From Symbiodinium natans (lineage: Eukaryota; Sar; Dinophyceae; Suessiales; Symbiodiniaceae), in NCBI GenBank assembly GCA_905221605.1, contig CAJNDS010001813.1, forward strand, positions 126,001 to 190,000: DNA of 64,000 nucleotides, read 5' to 3'. The notes beneath the pieces are model-generated. The model made no database searches. It saw only the letters and a program-made list of their open reading frames with translations, and was not told the DNA's origin. A program made the translations under genes and the position numbers. Of this stretch, positions 1 through 12,859 are shown piece by piece (within the stretch, counting starts at the first letter, position 1; each line of letters begins with the position of its first letter).

Positions 1-230
1 TCCATTTGGCATCGCGCTGGCGCCTCAAATCCATGACTGTAGAAGCCGAGCTGAGGTCAGTCAGGACTGCTTCAAAGAGCACCGTCCAAGTGTAGGTGCC
101 TCTTTAGGGGTTTCTGCAGATTTTGATGTGGGCTTATGGCATATATAGCATGCCCCATGCAATGTTTCACAATGTATCCAGCAAAAAAAAGTCGAAGACA
201 TTAGCTCATTTGTTTTCTGCGAGGTGCCCT

Positions 231-948
231 CTTCCTTGTCACGCTGCACGGCCTCCCGAAAGAGGTCCCTGAGTCCGACGAAGATGGCGGCCGTGCCATG
301 CACGAAACCAACTCTTTGAACCTGAAAGGTTTTGAGCACCTGCGCAGCTGCCATGACAGTGATGCGGTAGGAGGGCGCCATGCGGCTGAAGTATGGATAG
401 CGATCACGATCGCTGAGGTCCACAGAGATGGAAAAGGGAGAGACCTGCATGATCTTGTAGTGGTACAAGGCATGATTCACCGGTTGACTCGATGCGGAGC
501 AGTCACAGCCGAGTACAATATGCTTCTGCGGAAAAGTGTTCATGGACTCAATGGCTCGATGGACTGCTATCTGTCCAGAGCAGGCCTCGTCCACCATGTG
601 GAGTTTGAGCCGATACCCAGGCAGCATGCTGCTGTCCTCGATCTCTTGAGTGGCAGCCAAGAGGAGTGGCTCGGCCATCGTAGCGGTGTTTCCGATGGGC
701 CCCGTGTACGGTAACATGACGAGGACATTCAGATCCCGCGTGGCATTGCGTGCGGGGTTTGGCGTGGGATGAATCTCGCAATTGTTCGAGTAGTACCGGC
801 ACGGATAGCTCTTTCCGTCCCTCGTGGCTCCCGAGCACATCTCCGGACAGAGCAGCGCTTCTGCGGGGAGAGCCAGCACAGCCAGTGCCACCACCAGCCA
901 CGGAGCCCGAGCGAAACATCTAACTAGTCTACCTGCCATGGCTGCCAT
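231..948 (-). CDS. First exon of an ANF-receptor / GABA-B-like receptor (partial)
   Basis: The protein starts at ATG 948 (a second ATG is at 939). Residues 1-32 look like a signal peptide: basic stretch, then WLVVALAVLALPAEA, then a Cys-rich segment (CPEMCSG). From about residue 75 the sequence matches the type 1 periplasmic-binding-like ligand domain of class C GPCRs and receptor cyclases: NVLVMLPYTGPIGN, LPGYRLKLHMVDEACSG, IVLGCDCSASSQPV, QVSPFSISVDLSDR, YPYFSRMAPS. In that family the domain binds a small ligand outside the cell. Only about 240 residues are present; the reading frame stays open to 61, but the family resemblance ends near REAVQRDKEE, so I place a splice donor near 231-235. 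The rest of the gene lies off the left edge. Family call is from recognition of the domain, not a search; the exact class (GABA-B-like, cyclase or other) is open. Confidence 0.75.
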
Positions 949-1372
949 GTCAAGCTGGCCTGAGAGGGGCGCCTCTGAGCCCAAAAAATGTTCTCCAGAA
1001 ACTTAACGAAACTTGAGGGGGGAACGGATCGACAACACCCCCAACAGTTGTCAACACTCAAATCTGAGGATGCCAAGCCTGCTGGTACGCTGCAAGTTCC
1101 GTTCTCGACCAATGCTACAGCCAGCTCAATGCTACAGCGGAGATGCTGATGATATTCCTCTAGCCACCACTAAAGTGATGACACTTCCCTCACAGGTAGC
1201 TGCGCACAGGAGCGGAGAGAGGGAGGGAGAGACTTTTCAACCTTGATTTGAGTTCGACCGGCATCACATTGGCATCAACATGTCCCAGGCGCGGCCACGG
1301 AGCCACTCGACGCAACCGTTTCACCCAGCAGCGCACACAGTCGGACGCACAGTCGGAAACACGGACACACAG

Positions 1373-2205
<833 letters not shown>

Positions 2206-2880
2206 GGGCGCCTGCACGCAGACGCAGACGCACCCGTGCCACGTGGACGGGCCGGTACCCCGTCATCCGTGGGCTCAGTTCGCATGTCCTTCGCAGAACT
2301 CGGCCCCACCAGCGCGAGGTCCCCCTTGGGCTCCACATTGGTTCCATTGGTTCCCCTGCACCTTCACAGCCTCGTCCCCGGTCCACTAAGAGCGACTCAC
2401 AGCAAAAACGAACTCAAGGAGTGACGGAATCAGCTGATCAGCTGCGGGGCCGTTACGTCTGAGCCATGCGTGGCTTCTGGCGCGACCCATGCAATCGATT
2501 CCACCCTCGGGCTTAGAGCACGCACTGCATTTTCGCTCGCTGATTTTGCGAAATTGACGCATTCAATGGGTGTCACGCTGGGCTTCGCAGTTTGGTGTGC
2601 TGAGCGTTTTGGTTTTGGGGTGCCCTGCTGTGCCTCGCACGTTTAAGCACGCCGCTGTCAGCTGCGCATTTCTGCAAAACACTTGCGTTGCAACGGGTTG
2701 GAGAAGCGATGGATTTTATGGTGCATTACCGCAAGCGCCCTTCTTGTGCTCACAGCCCTGCCTGAGCTTTCAGAACGCTCACCAGTAGAAGATGCCAGAA
2801 TGCAGTCGTGCAATCAGGGCCCTTTTCATGTTCTGTGCGAGTCGATGCGCCCAACTAAAACTCTCACTCCTGGAAGCTGC

Positions 2881-2920
2881 GAGATGCTGCGAGATGCTGC
2901 GAGATGCTGCGAGATGCTGC
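2881..2920. repeat. 10-base tandem repeat, four copies
   Basis: GAGATGCTGC is repeated four times without change, with a partial fifth copy just upstream. Confidence 0.95.
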
Positions 2921-3289
2921 GGAGCGAAGCGGCGAATCGTCAAGTTGCCGTCCTCGACATCTTTGCCGTCACCGTTGTGATATCAGAGGCCGCACGGCGA
3001 CTTCGCCGAGCTCGCGCCTGCACGTTAACTCGACGCCAAAACGCAAACAGAAAGAACAATTAAAGGCCCTCGAGGACAAAACAGCACCAGGGGACCACGT
3101 CAAACGTGCATACATGCTCATAAGCACCCCTTGGCGCCGGCAAGCGCATGCGTGCCCTTGCAGAACTCCTCGAGAGAACACCTACCCTACCCCTCCCTCC
3201 TTTTGCACTCTGAACTTGCTTTGGCGCTGCTCTCTGTCTCTCGCTGTGCTGCGATCGTTTTGAGCGCTCTGCTTGTTTTCGAGATTTTC

Positions 3290-6219
3290 CGAGGCACTGG
3301 TCGGTCTGGAGGAGGTAGTGCCGCGCAATGTTCACCAAAAACAGCGCGCCAGCCAATGCGGCCACACCAACCTGGGTGGAATCGGGGTGCTGCTGAGTCA
3401 AGCGCTTGAAAATGCAACTACGCACCCGTGACATTTTGTGAACGGTTTCATCATCAATTGTGCATCCTTTCATCCTTTTCTCCCAGCACTAGAGGAGCTG
3501 AGCCTCCTCTTCCACTCACAAGGATAAATCGGTACCTCTGCAGCGATATGCCACTTCTGCCCTCCTTTCTGCAATCTTACATTGGTGCTGATACTCTTTC
3601 AAAGTCTTGAACCGTGGATGAATCTGAAGCTGGAGCTGTCACACTATTGACTGGGGCTCCCGGTGCGTCTTCTGCGCAAGTGACTTCACTCCGACCGGCA
3701 ACTCCAACTTCTTCACTCACACTTAATCACTTAATCGTTTCATGCAGAATTCCGATACTTCACCAGATTCCCGAAAACTGCTTGCTCGGTGTGCTGGGTG
3801 GATGTTGGGATAGGAGTCCAATGAGTGCCGCTCTATGGAATCACCGAGGCCTCTTGTACCGAATCATGCCGAACATCCAACATTTATTGGCCTACTGTAC
3901 GATACTGTACTAAGTTACTGCGAGTTGGAGCCGAGATGCGACCAGGGACATGGCAAAAGCTCCTGCAGAGGTTTGCGGCTGCGCTGTGATTCTTGCAAGT
4001 CCATAAACACCCAAGCTGAAATATTTCGCAACACACCTGCAACACACGGGCGGCTTCATACAGGCGCTTCACTCCACCCCTGTACTCCCTGTACTAGCCC
4101 TGCACACTTCATCGCACTTCTCTACTTCTCAAAAAGCTTGGCGATCGAAAATCACGGCCGCGGCGCCGCAAATCACCAGCCCACCCAAAGCGCTGCAGAC
4201 CTCCAAGGAAACACGCTTTGAGAACTTTGAGAGCTCCCAACCGCCTTTTTCCTCTCTCTCGCTCTCTCACCCTCACCCTCACACTCGCTCACTTTCTCTC
4301 CCCTTCTCAATGAATCTCTAAATCAAGCGCCGAGGCGGACATTGTAAGGCCGAGCCACGAGCGCAGCAAGGCAGTGCTCACCACCTCGGTGAGAGAGAAT
4401 TCTTCGGTGAGAACCGGTGAGACCTTTTGGGAATTGAAAGAATTGAAACTTCAAAGAAGTTGTTTGCTTCGATCACTCCCAGCTGACGTGGGAGCCATCC
4501 TGCCGCTTCAGGGATGCTTCGCCGCAGGCTTCGTTGCAGGACTGCCACAGGACTGCCACTCCACGGATACTAAGAGGCAACGCGAATGGTTGACCTAGAA
4601 CTGACCGAAGGTGCGGAATTGAAGAATGAGAAGACAGCAATGACAGTGAACAGGTCAAGTCTGTAGCAATGTTTGTGTGTGTGCTTGTTTCGACTCGACT
4701 GTCTGTCTGCCTGCAGCATCAACGACACGTCCGTTTAGCGCCGTTTTGGCGTTTATCCTGGTTTCATCTAATCTCCATCTTCGTCTTTTGCTCTGTTTTT
4801 TTCTTGGAACTTGATTCGATCCATATTCAAGCTTGAGCTTTCGGACGAGATGAAGTGGTCATGCGTGGTCTCCATACGACCCTCGGGCGACTCGAGGAGA
4901 AGCACAAAATCTGCTCTCCACACTGTCAGGTTCAATACAAACTGCTACCAGCGCACTCGCGGTAGTTGTCATGTCACCGTCATGTCACGCCATCACGTGC
5001 GGAGTCCCTGCCTTGTCGGGAAAGCTTGAAGTCACGACACGTCGTGGGAAGTCGAGGCAGGAGCACAGTCTCGAAGCGAGTTCCCGAATGCGCACGCGTC
5101 TCGCGGCACATTCTTGCAAACAATTACGTTTCTAGGATTTCTGTTGTCACGCGCAGGGCGCAGGGTTTTGGTAGCGAATGATGTCTGGATTCAACACTGA
5201 CGGCCGCAGACTGGCAGACTGAGGGTGGCACCAGCAGCTCCGCTTTGCTTCAGGCAACCGTTGAGGTTAGCCAAGCCGGCAATGAAGAACGTTCCAGCGA
5301 CCACAAGACCTAGCGCAGATCTCACAATTCATCGCTCTCCGACAAGCAAATTCGTCGGATCATGAGATTTTCTCATTGAGCTCGACATGCTCGACATGCA
5401 TGCAGTGTGTGCTGAAGATGTTGAGAAGAGGCCTTTAAACTAGCTTGGACACCCCGACTGGCGAAACTCGCATCTCTCGCACGGGAGAAATAGTGCGCTG
5501 TCTCGGGGAAGAGGCAAGGGAAGACTGTTGGTCTTTTGGTCTTTTGGCCCTTTTGAGATCTTTTGGTCCTTTGAGGTCTTTGGAGATCTTTTGAGTCCCG
5601 GCTCTTTGAGGGCCAGACACACCAGGCCGACGATGATGGAGGCGATGATGACGAACTTCTGATGGACCTCACAGATAGTCTCACACTCATATTTCTAGAC
5701 TTAAATATTTCTCGTTGACGGCCCCGAGCACCAAAAAAAAACAGGCACCTCCAAGTCTGCGCCCACGCCGAGGCCAAGAAGGCTTTGCCCCGCAAGGCCC
5801 TCAGAGCCCTCGACGCCCTCGAAGCCCTCTACGATTCCCTCTGCTTTCGCTCCTTCAACTTCCGCTCCTTCCGCTGCTTTGGCGGCTGCCACCGCCGATT
5901 GCAGAGCGGTGCCTGTCACCGAGTCTTTCGACTCTCTTGGAGCACTTTGCGAGTCTCCTGCATCTCCCGCATTTCCCTCCTGAGAGCCTCTGCTTTCAGA
6001 AGTGCCGAAGGAAGCAGCACCGCCAGCACCGCCAGCACCGCCAGCTCCGAAGAGGCGCAGAGCACTGGCGAGGCGCCGGGACCGGAGCTCCCCGAAGCTG
6101 TTTGAGGCGCCTTTGCTCGAAGAGGTGCCCTTCTCGAGCACCCTCTCTCCTCCGCAGCACGCAACACAAGGCACAATACTGACGATACCATGTCCGACTC
6201 ACCACGTGCACCCCTTTGC

Positions 6220-6287
<68 letters not shown>

Positions 6288-8800
6288 CCCCCCCCACCTT
6301 CTGAAGCATCTTGTGCGAGATGCTCCACATCCATGTTCTCCGCGCCCGCCAGGAACTCTTGGCAATGCGTTGGCAGGCCCAGCCTCGTGGACCGAAGGTC
6401 ATCAACATTGTAGCCAGGCACTTTCAAGAAGTAATTCCTTCGTGCTCAGAGCATATGTCGAGCATATGCCGCAGCCAATCACCCATGCAATACATGAGCA
6501 TCGCTCTTTACATGTCGCTACCGACAGTTCCGAGCGTCACAAATGTGGAGACCTGGGCTTTCTCCTCGGCGGTGTCGTCCTTAAGCACGCATTTCTCTTC
6601 GGACTCGCTTTTGGCGTAGATCATGAGCACCGATGGCCGCTTCACCAGGAAAGACACCAGCTCGCTGTGCCTTTCAGTAGATGGGATTTTTGGCTCCCCC
6701 GTCTCCCCTTCTCTATCTTCTCTCATTCGCTTCTCTGATTCATGGCCTCTCCCTTTCTCCCCTTCTCTTATTTCTCTTATTTTTCTCTTTCTGAGTCGGG
6801 GCGGCAGCTTGGCGGCCACGGAGAGGCGCCGGGATGCACGCAGCGCAGGCACCGGTGCCGAGGCCGCCGCCCGGTACTCCGACACCGTCAGCCGGTCCTC
6901 CCGGTCCCCGCGGTCCCCGCGGTCCCCTCTCTCTTTCTTTCCTCTCTCCCTCTCCCTCTCAGTCGAGTTTTGAGAAGGGAAAGCTCTCGTGCGTTCAGCA
7001 CTGTCTCGAAGAATTCTGTTCAGGAAGAAAGCTGTTTGAGTTTGAGTTTTCACGTTGTTTGTTCTTCTCCTCACTTTACTCAACCTCTTCTCGGCCGCCA
7101 GGTCACCGGGCGGCGGCGCCAGTGCTTCAGGTCCGTGGCCGCCGCGCGCCTCGCAGCCAAGCGGAAGTCCCCACTTTCCTCCCCCAGGCGCATCGGCAGC
7201 GTTTCGAGGACGTTGAGGAGGTCGGCGGCCTCCAGCCACAAGGCGACCGAAGTCTTTAAGGAGCTCCGACCGGAGCTGGACCAGGAAACCGCTTCGCTTT
7301 GGAGCAGGCGCTCGGAAACGTTCAAGGCCATTTCCTTCAAGTTCCCTAAACCCATCTCGCCCGCCAGTACCATGTCAGCTTCTTCATGGCTGTCAGCGCC
7401 CACTGCCCGGCATTTTTGTTGTTGCCCAAAGGGTGCCAGCACATCTGGCACGTCATCAGCTCCAACCTGACGTGAGGGCAGGTGCACTAGCAGCAAGACT
7501 GAAGCATGTGTATTCACTGTGTAGTCTCAATATAACAAGAGCACTCTCGAAGGGCTCATCTATGCTTCTCTTCTCTCAACCAGCCTTCCGGCAGAAACCC
7601 GTCGGTCCACAAACATCGCGCTCCGAGTCGTAGAAGCAGCGGAAGGCACACTTGCTGGGACTGCCCAGGCACGAGGTCTCTCCTAACATGCCATCCACCA
7701 TGCCCATCAATTCTCTGTCGGGGCGTGTGAAAACTCCTGCCGCGTACCCTGGCATGTAGAACTCAAGCTCCTCATGCTCTGGGAGGCGCTGTGTAACGTC
7801 GTCCTGATCGATGAACTTCATCTTGCCATTCTCATTAATGTAGTACATCTGAACTTCGTCGTCGCTTTTGTCCTTCGCTTTGGTTCGATAAACTTTGAGG
7901 CCGGCCAACCGCCCCCAAAAACTCGATGTCGTCACTCCAACTGAGGGGTTCATCTCGGTGCGGAAAAATATCGCTCGCTTCTTGGCGTATTCACTTGACC
8001 CCCAAGTGTGCGAACTTTTGTCGTATGCTTGCCAGCCCACGACAGCCATCACCGCCATGCCGTCAATCTGCTGATTGAGGACCACCGCATCTGGCATGAT
8101 TCGATACAATGTGTCCAAGCCTGCTACCTCCACATATCTTGTCACAACTCTCTGGCGCCCCCCTCCATTTCTCTCTCCCGAGAAACGGAAGGTGATGTTG
8201 GCCTCCGCCCATCGCAGAGAGTCCCTTAGTCTCAGAGTCTTCGAGATCCTTTCACTCGAGAGTCCTCTAGAGATTTCTCATGATTTCTCGAGCCTTAGCA
8301 TTTACACATGTTTACTAATGGGCTCTTGCCATGCGGCTCCTCCCCGATGGCCCACATGGTTCGTATGGAAAACTCTCCAGACTCTGCGACCTCAGATTCT
8401 CTGACAACTTTTCTGAGAGCTGCAGATGGCATTATGCCATAAGCATGCATCATGCATTAGCAAGATAAAAAAAAAAAAAGTGAGAGCGAACCTCACTGGG
8501 GGAGAACTGTCGTGACGTGGTCGTGCCAGGCCACGGCAGAGCGCCACTCTCGCTGGGCGCCCGCGGCTTTGAGCTGGCTGCCGACGTGGGCCGCCAACTC
8601 CAAGCAAAAAAGCAGGAGGAGGCAACAAAAAACGAAGAGAAGAGCAGCTTTTGGAACTCAAAGAGGACTTTTAGCCATTTTAGCCTCATATTCTTCTTCC
8701 TCAAAAGAGAAAGACCTAAGAGAGATGAGGGGGTTGGGGGGGGGGTCTCTCAAAGGGCGCCTGCTGCGCTTGGAAGGAGTCCCGGGCCGCCGCGACCTCC
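3290..8800 (-). CDS. Candidate multi-exon membrane protein gene
   Basis: I infer one gene from a run of same-strand exon-like stretches, several with splice sites at both ends. Reading 5' to 3': about 8800-8747 (acceptor GCGTCAG; VAAARDSFQAQQAPFE), 8597-8497 (donor GTGAGG; AAHVGSQLKAAGAQREW), 8120-7581, 7466-7107, about 6910-6795, 6668-6567 (donor GTCTCC), 6422-6302, 6153-5749 (donor GTGCCTG), about 5694-5600 (KFVIIASIIVGLVCLAL), about 5297-5215 (GLVVAGTFFIAGLANL), 4922-4830, 4541-4477 (SCNEACGEASLKRQDG), about 4200-4143 (LGGLVICGAAAVIF) and about 3392-3290 (VGVAALAGALFLVNIA). Four of the 3' exons are single hydrophobic spans, so the C-terminal half looks multi-pass. I do not recognise the family. 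It could be two genes, and exon phases were not all reconciled. Confidence 0.5.
5749..6153 (-). CDS. Low-complexity Gly/Ala/Glu-rich exon
   Basis: About 135 codons with a GT donor after 5749. It contains LFGAGGAGGAGGAASFG and a repetitive acidic stretch (AAEGAEVEGAKAEGIVEGF), likely a disordered linker. It lies just before the exon with the first hydrophobic span of the inferred gene. Confidence 0.45.
6221..6285. repeat. 65-base poly-C run
   Basis: A pure C homopolymer sits just in the 3' side (minus strand) of the inferred exon at 6422-6302, whose donor would be AG|GTGGGGG, so it is probably intronic. Proline- or glycine-rich open frames across it are artefacts of the homopolymer. Confidence 0.95.
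7107..7466 (-). CDS. Exon encoding an alpha-helical segment, family unknown
   Basis: This is 120 codons with acceptor ACGTCAG before 7466 and donor GTGACC after 7107. The peptide runs from VGADDVPDVLAPFGQQQ through LGNLKEMALNVSERLLQSE and LWLEAADLLNVLETLPMRL to TDLKHWRRRPV. It is Leu/Ala/Glu-rich and probably helical. It has no stop and follows in order on the same strand as the neighbouring exons. Confidence 0.55.
7581..8120 (-). CDS. Large exon of the candidate membrane protein, family unknown
   Basis: This is the longest exon of the left contig, 180 codons from GLDTLYRIMPDAVVLNQQ to CGPTGFCRKA. The acceptor reads GTAGCAG|GC at 8121/8120 and a donor GTTGAG follows 7581. It contains NQQIDGMAVMAVVGWQAYD, a charged central part (AKDKSDDEVQMYY) and a Cys-rich end (SCLGSPSKCAFRCFYDSERD), which suggests an extracellular or lumenal domain. 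I do not recognise a family. Confidence 0.6.
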
Positions 8801-9833
8801 CTGACGCAAAGCAGGAAGATCAAGGCCTCAATGCACTCTCCCTCTCACACTCGCTCATTCGAAAGAGGAGATGAGTCTCTTGCTTCGTTCATCCGTTATA
8901 TGAAAACCCTCTGCTCTCTGCTACGTCTGCTATGTCATTCTGGCTCTTTCCGGCTCTTTCCGGCTCTTTCCGGCTGTCCAGGAGCCGCTGCCAGGTTTTG
9001 ATGTTCACGCCGGTGCCCGCGGGCCATGGCACAGAAGGATCAGAACTACGTCAGAACTTCGTACAGGGAAGTACTTGGGAGACCACAGCTGCCACAGAAT
9101 CCGCGAATCTCTCACAAGGGGCAGGATTCGCCACGCTGTGGCGGCAAGTTGGCGCGGAATTCCCTTTTTGCAACCGATGTTCTTGCACGTTGGGAGACGA
9201 TGGCGGCTGTCACCTCAAGTGGCCCGAGTCTGGGAGAGGCTTGGCCCAGCGAATACGTTCTGTGGAGAGAGAGAGAGAGAGCGAAAAACTGTCTGAGCAG
9301 AGAGACATTGTGCGGCTTCGTTGTGAAAAAAACTGACAAAGGACAAGTTGAGACACGAAAGCTGCACTCGAGAGCAAAAGCACCGAGCTCGGGACTGATC
9401 GATTTGCCTCTCATACTTGAGGTTTTCAGCGCGACACAAAACACTGAGAAAATCCGACAATCCTCACAACCTGTGCAGATGCTCACAAAGGTCACAAAGA
9501 CCCAGGCCCACACGTGCAGACATGACGAAGACGTGAGAGTTCGTGGTAAATATAATGTAAAACAACCTGACGCCCTCGCAAAGCTGGACCTCTGAACGCT
9601 TCAAATTTGAAATAAAGACCCTCTGAATTACTCCTGCAATACTCCCTCTAATACTCCCTCTGCACCCGAGATCTGAGGCGCGTGCTGCGGTGGAGCGCAT
9701 GCGCCGGGCGTACAGGCAGAGCCGCGCCAAAGGGGCGCAGTGAACGCGGCCAAGGGGGCCCCCATCAGAAGGGGCCGATATTGTATCTATATTCTAGTGC
9801 ACCAAGATTGCTGCCATCAGGCCCAGCAAACTT
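8801..9833. other. Upstream region of the candidate membrane gene; possible further exons
   Basis: Two minus-strand stretches read like exons: about 9030-8950 (WPAGTGVNIKTWQRLLDS) and about 9225-9112 (EVTAAIVSQRARTSVAK). I could not find consistent splice sites for them. The rest, to the gap, shows nothing I can support. Confidence 0.3.
8941..8973. repeat. 10-base tandem repeat, about three copies
   Basis: CGGCTCTTTC is repeated three times. Confidence 0.9.
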
Positions 9834-9933
9834 NNNNNNNNNNNNNNNNNNNNNNNNNNNNNNNNNNNNNNNNNNNNNNNNNNNNNNNNNNNNNNNNNNN
9901 NNNNNNNNNNNNNNNNNNNNNNNNNNNNNNNNN
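9834..9933. other. Scaffold gap of 100 N
   Basis: Exactly 100 N, a conventional placeholder for a gap of unknown size. The two sides differ completely in repeat content, so the join itself deserves doubt. Confidence 0.99.
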
Positions 9934-10336
9934 CCTAAGGTCCCTGATACTGGGTTGGCCTTCGCAACCTTTGCAAAATGCTACATACAGGGCCCCTTAC
10001 AACCCAAATCAGGAAACTATAAAACATCCCAAAAGCCACACCATAAACCCTAAACCCTAAACCCCAAACCCTAAACCCTAAACCCTGAACCCTAAACCCT
10101 AAACCCTCCATTATTTCCTGCTGCAGAGCGCCTCTTCCTAGCGTAGCGGCTCCTAGCGGCTCCTCTGCCGCTGCACACACTTTGGGTGCTCTGCTGGGTC
10201 ACCTTGGCTGCACTTACGAGGGTAGTTATGAACCCGAAACCCCAAACCCCAAACCCCAAGCCCTAAGCCCCAAGCCCTAAGCCCTAAGCCCTAAACCCTA
10301 AACCCCAAACCCTAAACCCTCTTTTACTATGTATAT

Positions 10337-11297
10337 TTAAACCCTAATGACCTTCGTGGGCATGTGGTTTTTTTCTGGGCCCTAAACCCTGACCCCCTTC
10401 GTGGGCAAATGGTTTTTTTCCTGGGCCGTGCCGCCAAAAACACACCAAATGAGGGGGACCCCAGGATCGGCCCGGGTCCCAGTTCAAAATGCGATTTTTT
10501 AGTACTGAATCGACGGTTCTGGGTGGGCTCTCGTTTTCTGGATTTTTGATCAAAACCGAGCCTTTGGGCCCTAAACGCTGACCCCCTTCGTGGGCAAATG
10601 GTTTTGTTCCACCCGGGGGGGCCCTAAACCCTGAGCAAATGGTTTTTTCCACCCGGGGGGGCCTAAACCCTGACCCCCTTCGTGGGCATAAACCCTGACC
10701 CCCTTCGTGGGCAAATGGGTTTTTTCCACCCCGGGGGGCCCTAAACCCTGACCCCCTTCGTAGGCAAATGGTGTTTTTCCACCCGGGGTGGCCCTAAACC
10801 CTGAACCCCCTTCGTGGGCAAATGGTTTTTTTTCCACGCGGGGGGCCTAAACCCTGACCCCCTTCAATGTTTTTTTCCACCCGGGGGGGCCCTAAACCCT
10901 GACCCCCTTCGTGGGCAAATGGTTTTTTTCCACCCGGGGGGGCCCTAAACCCTGACCCCCTTCGTGGGCAAATGGTTTTTTTCCACCCGGGGGGGGCCTA
11001 AACCCTGACCCCCTTCGTGGGCAAATGGTTTTTTTTTTTCCCACCCGGGGGGGGCCCTAAACCCTGACCCCCTTCGTGGGCAAATGGTTTTTTTCCACCC
11101 GGGGGGGCCCTAAACCCTGACCCCCTTCGTGGGCAAATGGTTTTTTCCCACCCGGGGGGGCCCTAAACCCTGACCCCCTTCGTGGGCAAATGGTTTTTTT
11201 CCACCCGGGGGGGCCCTAAACCCTGACCCCCTTTCGTCGGCAGATGGCTTTTTTCCAACCGGGGGGCCCTAAACCCTGACTGGCAAATGGTTTTTTC
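10337..11297 (+). repeat. About 50-base satellite with one telomere unit per monomer
   Basis: About 18 monomers read CCCTAAACCCTGACC, then CCCTTCGTGGGCAAATGG, then a T-run, CCACC and a CGGGGGGG block. Copies differ mainly in the length of homopolymers. A dispersed element (10430-10567) interrupts it. The same monomer recurs inverted near 46.1-46.7 kb. Confidence 0.95.
10430..10567 (+). repeat. Dispersed repeat family M, copy 1
   Basis: A 138-base block starting near AAATGAGGGGGACCCCAGG and containing AATGCGATTTTTTAGTACTG. It is nearly repeated at 11576-11717 and more distantly at 62285-62400. Confidence 0.9.
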
Positions 11298-12152
11298 CTT
11301 TTTGGGGCATAGGGCTCTTAGGGCTTGGGGCATAGGGTTTAGGGCCTCAGGGCCCTGAGAGTTTCGGATTCAATTCGGTGAAGAGTTTTTTCAAGGTTTT
11401 CCAGAGTTTTCAATGTTTTTCAGGATGTTTCAGGGTTTTTAACCCTGGGCAGCCCCTGCGACTTTTCACAGCCTAGTTTTGGTCAAGGGGGGGTCGTATT
11501 TTTCAATTTTAAAGGCAAAATAGTCTTCTGAGACCCCTCCTTGCCTCAAACTCCGACCCCCCCTTGAGAGGGAAAGTTTGCCTCCAAAAACACCCAAATG
11601 AGGGGGACCCCAGGACCGGCCCGGGTCCCAGTTAAAAATGCGATTTTTTAGTACTGAAATCGACGGTTCTGGGTGGGCTCTCGTTTTCTGGATTTTTTAC
11701 CAAATCCGAGCCTTCACCGATAGGGGCTTCCAAACCGTAGGGTTTAGGGCCCTAAGAGCAGAAAGGGCTTATTGTGGGCCTTAGATTAAAATTCGGGTTC
11801 TAAAGACTAAAATATTTTGGACCAATTGGACTTTGAGCTTTAAGCCTACCGGGAAAGTATTGAGTGAACTTTATATTTTCTCAATGTTATGGGTTTCTTG
11901 GGTGGGTGGGTGGGATTTTTTTCCAACGCTTGACAAGCTGCTTGACTAGTGAATGCTCGGACTTGAGATGCTGAACCCTAAACCCTAAACCCTAAACCCG
12001 CCCGCCACCCCTCTCACCTCTGTTGGGGTAGGCGGGCACAGTCGAGCGCTCAGCGAGACCACGGCAGGCTCTGCTAGGCTGCAGAGCCTGCCAGGCACAC
12101 TAAACCTCAGAGGGGGGGGATCCTTTTTCAATTCCTGGCGACCCCTACCCCT
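11298..12152. other. Non-coding stretch, T/G-rich, no gene seen
   Basis: Apart from repeat M copy 2 and a short CCCTAAA array at 11970-11998, this holds T-rich sequence with repeated TTTCAGGGTTTT-like motifs. I see no exon. Confidence 0.5.
11576..11717 (+). repeat. Dispersed repeat family M, copy 2
   Basis: Over 90 percent like copy 1 by eye, same orientation, about 1.1 kb away. Confidence 0.9.
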
Positions 12153-12336
12153 CACCCTGGCCCTGGCACTGGCCCTGGCCCTGGGCTGGGCCCTGGCCGC
12201 CCCCTCATGGCTTTGGGTTGGCCCTGCCTGGCCCTGGCCTGGCCCTGCCCTGGCCCTGGCCCTGGCCCTGGCCCTGGCCCTGGCCCTGGCCCTGGCCCTG
12301 GCCCTGGCCCTGGCCCTGACCCTGGCCCTGGCCCTC
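12153..12336 (+). repeat. Hexamer microsatellite (CCCTGG)n
   Basis: About 28 copies of CCCTGG with some substitutions. It generates an artefactual Gly-Gln/Ala-Arg-rich frame on the minus strand. Confidence 0.95.
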
Positions 12337-12358
12337 TGGAGCTGATTTTTGCAATTGC

Positions 12359-12859
12359 GGAGACTCTTCACGCCCTGAAATTTTCTGTGAGAAGGCCCTT
12401 CGGCCCAGACCGTCCCCTGCGCAAAACCTGAAGGGGAATGTTTGCCTTCTGCCCACAAGTGACCTCCGAAATCAAGGGACACCCTCGGCACCCCCTCAAA
12501 GTCGCAAATGTCCGAGGCAGTGCCAGTAAGCAGGGGGGTCTTAAACCCTTCCAGTAGGCAGAAGGCTGCCAAAGAAGGCCCTGGAGCTGACAGGAAGCCC
12601 TGAAAGGTCCGACCCCTCGCTTTGACCGCTCTAGTGAGTTTCGTTCTCTGGCCAAGTGAACTTCGGCGTGGGGGGGATTCTTGCAACACCTGCAGACTCT
12701 TCACGCCCTGAATTTTCTGTGAGAGGGCCCTTCGGCCCAGACCGTCCCCTGCGCAAAACCTGAGGGGGGGGATCCTTTGCCTTGTGCCCCCGAGTGACCT
12801 CCGAAGTCAAGGGACACCCTTGGCACCCCCTCAAAGTAGCAAATGTCCCAAGCAGTGCT
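12359..12859 (+). repeat. Local direct duplication, about 168-base units 332 bases apart
   Basis: 12359-12525 and 12691-12859 align end to end (both begin AGACTCTTCACGCCCTGAA and include CCCAGACCGTCCCCTGCGC) with scattered substitutions and small indels. Possibly an old tandem duplication; coding content is not clear. Confidence 0.9.

Noticed and set aside
6190-6430. Proline- and glycine-rich frames across the poly-C run
   Set aside because: Homopolymer artefact; only the flanking exon-like part at 6302-6422 is kept.
10337-11297. CRISPR-like regular repeats with spacers
   Set aside because: Monomers are contiguous and nearly identical throughout; no unique spacers, no cas genes, and the context is eukaryotic.
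12153-12336. Repeat-rich Gly-Gln/Ala-Arg protein near 12.2 kb
   Set aside because: Only the CCCTGG hexamer supports it; frames on both strands are open for the same reason.
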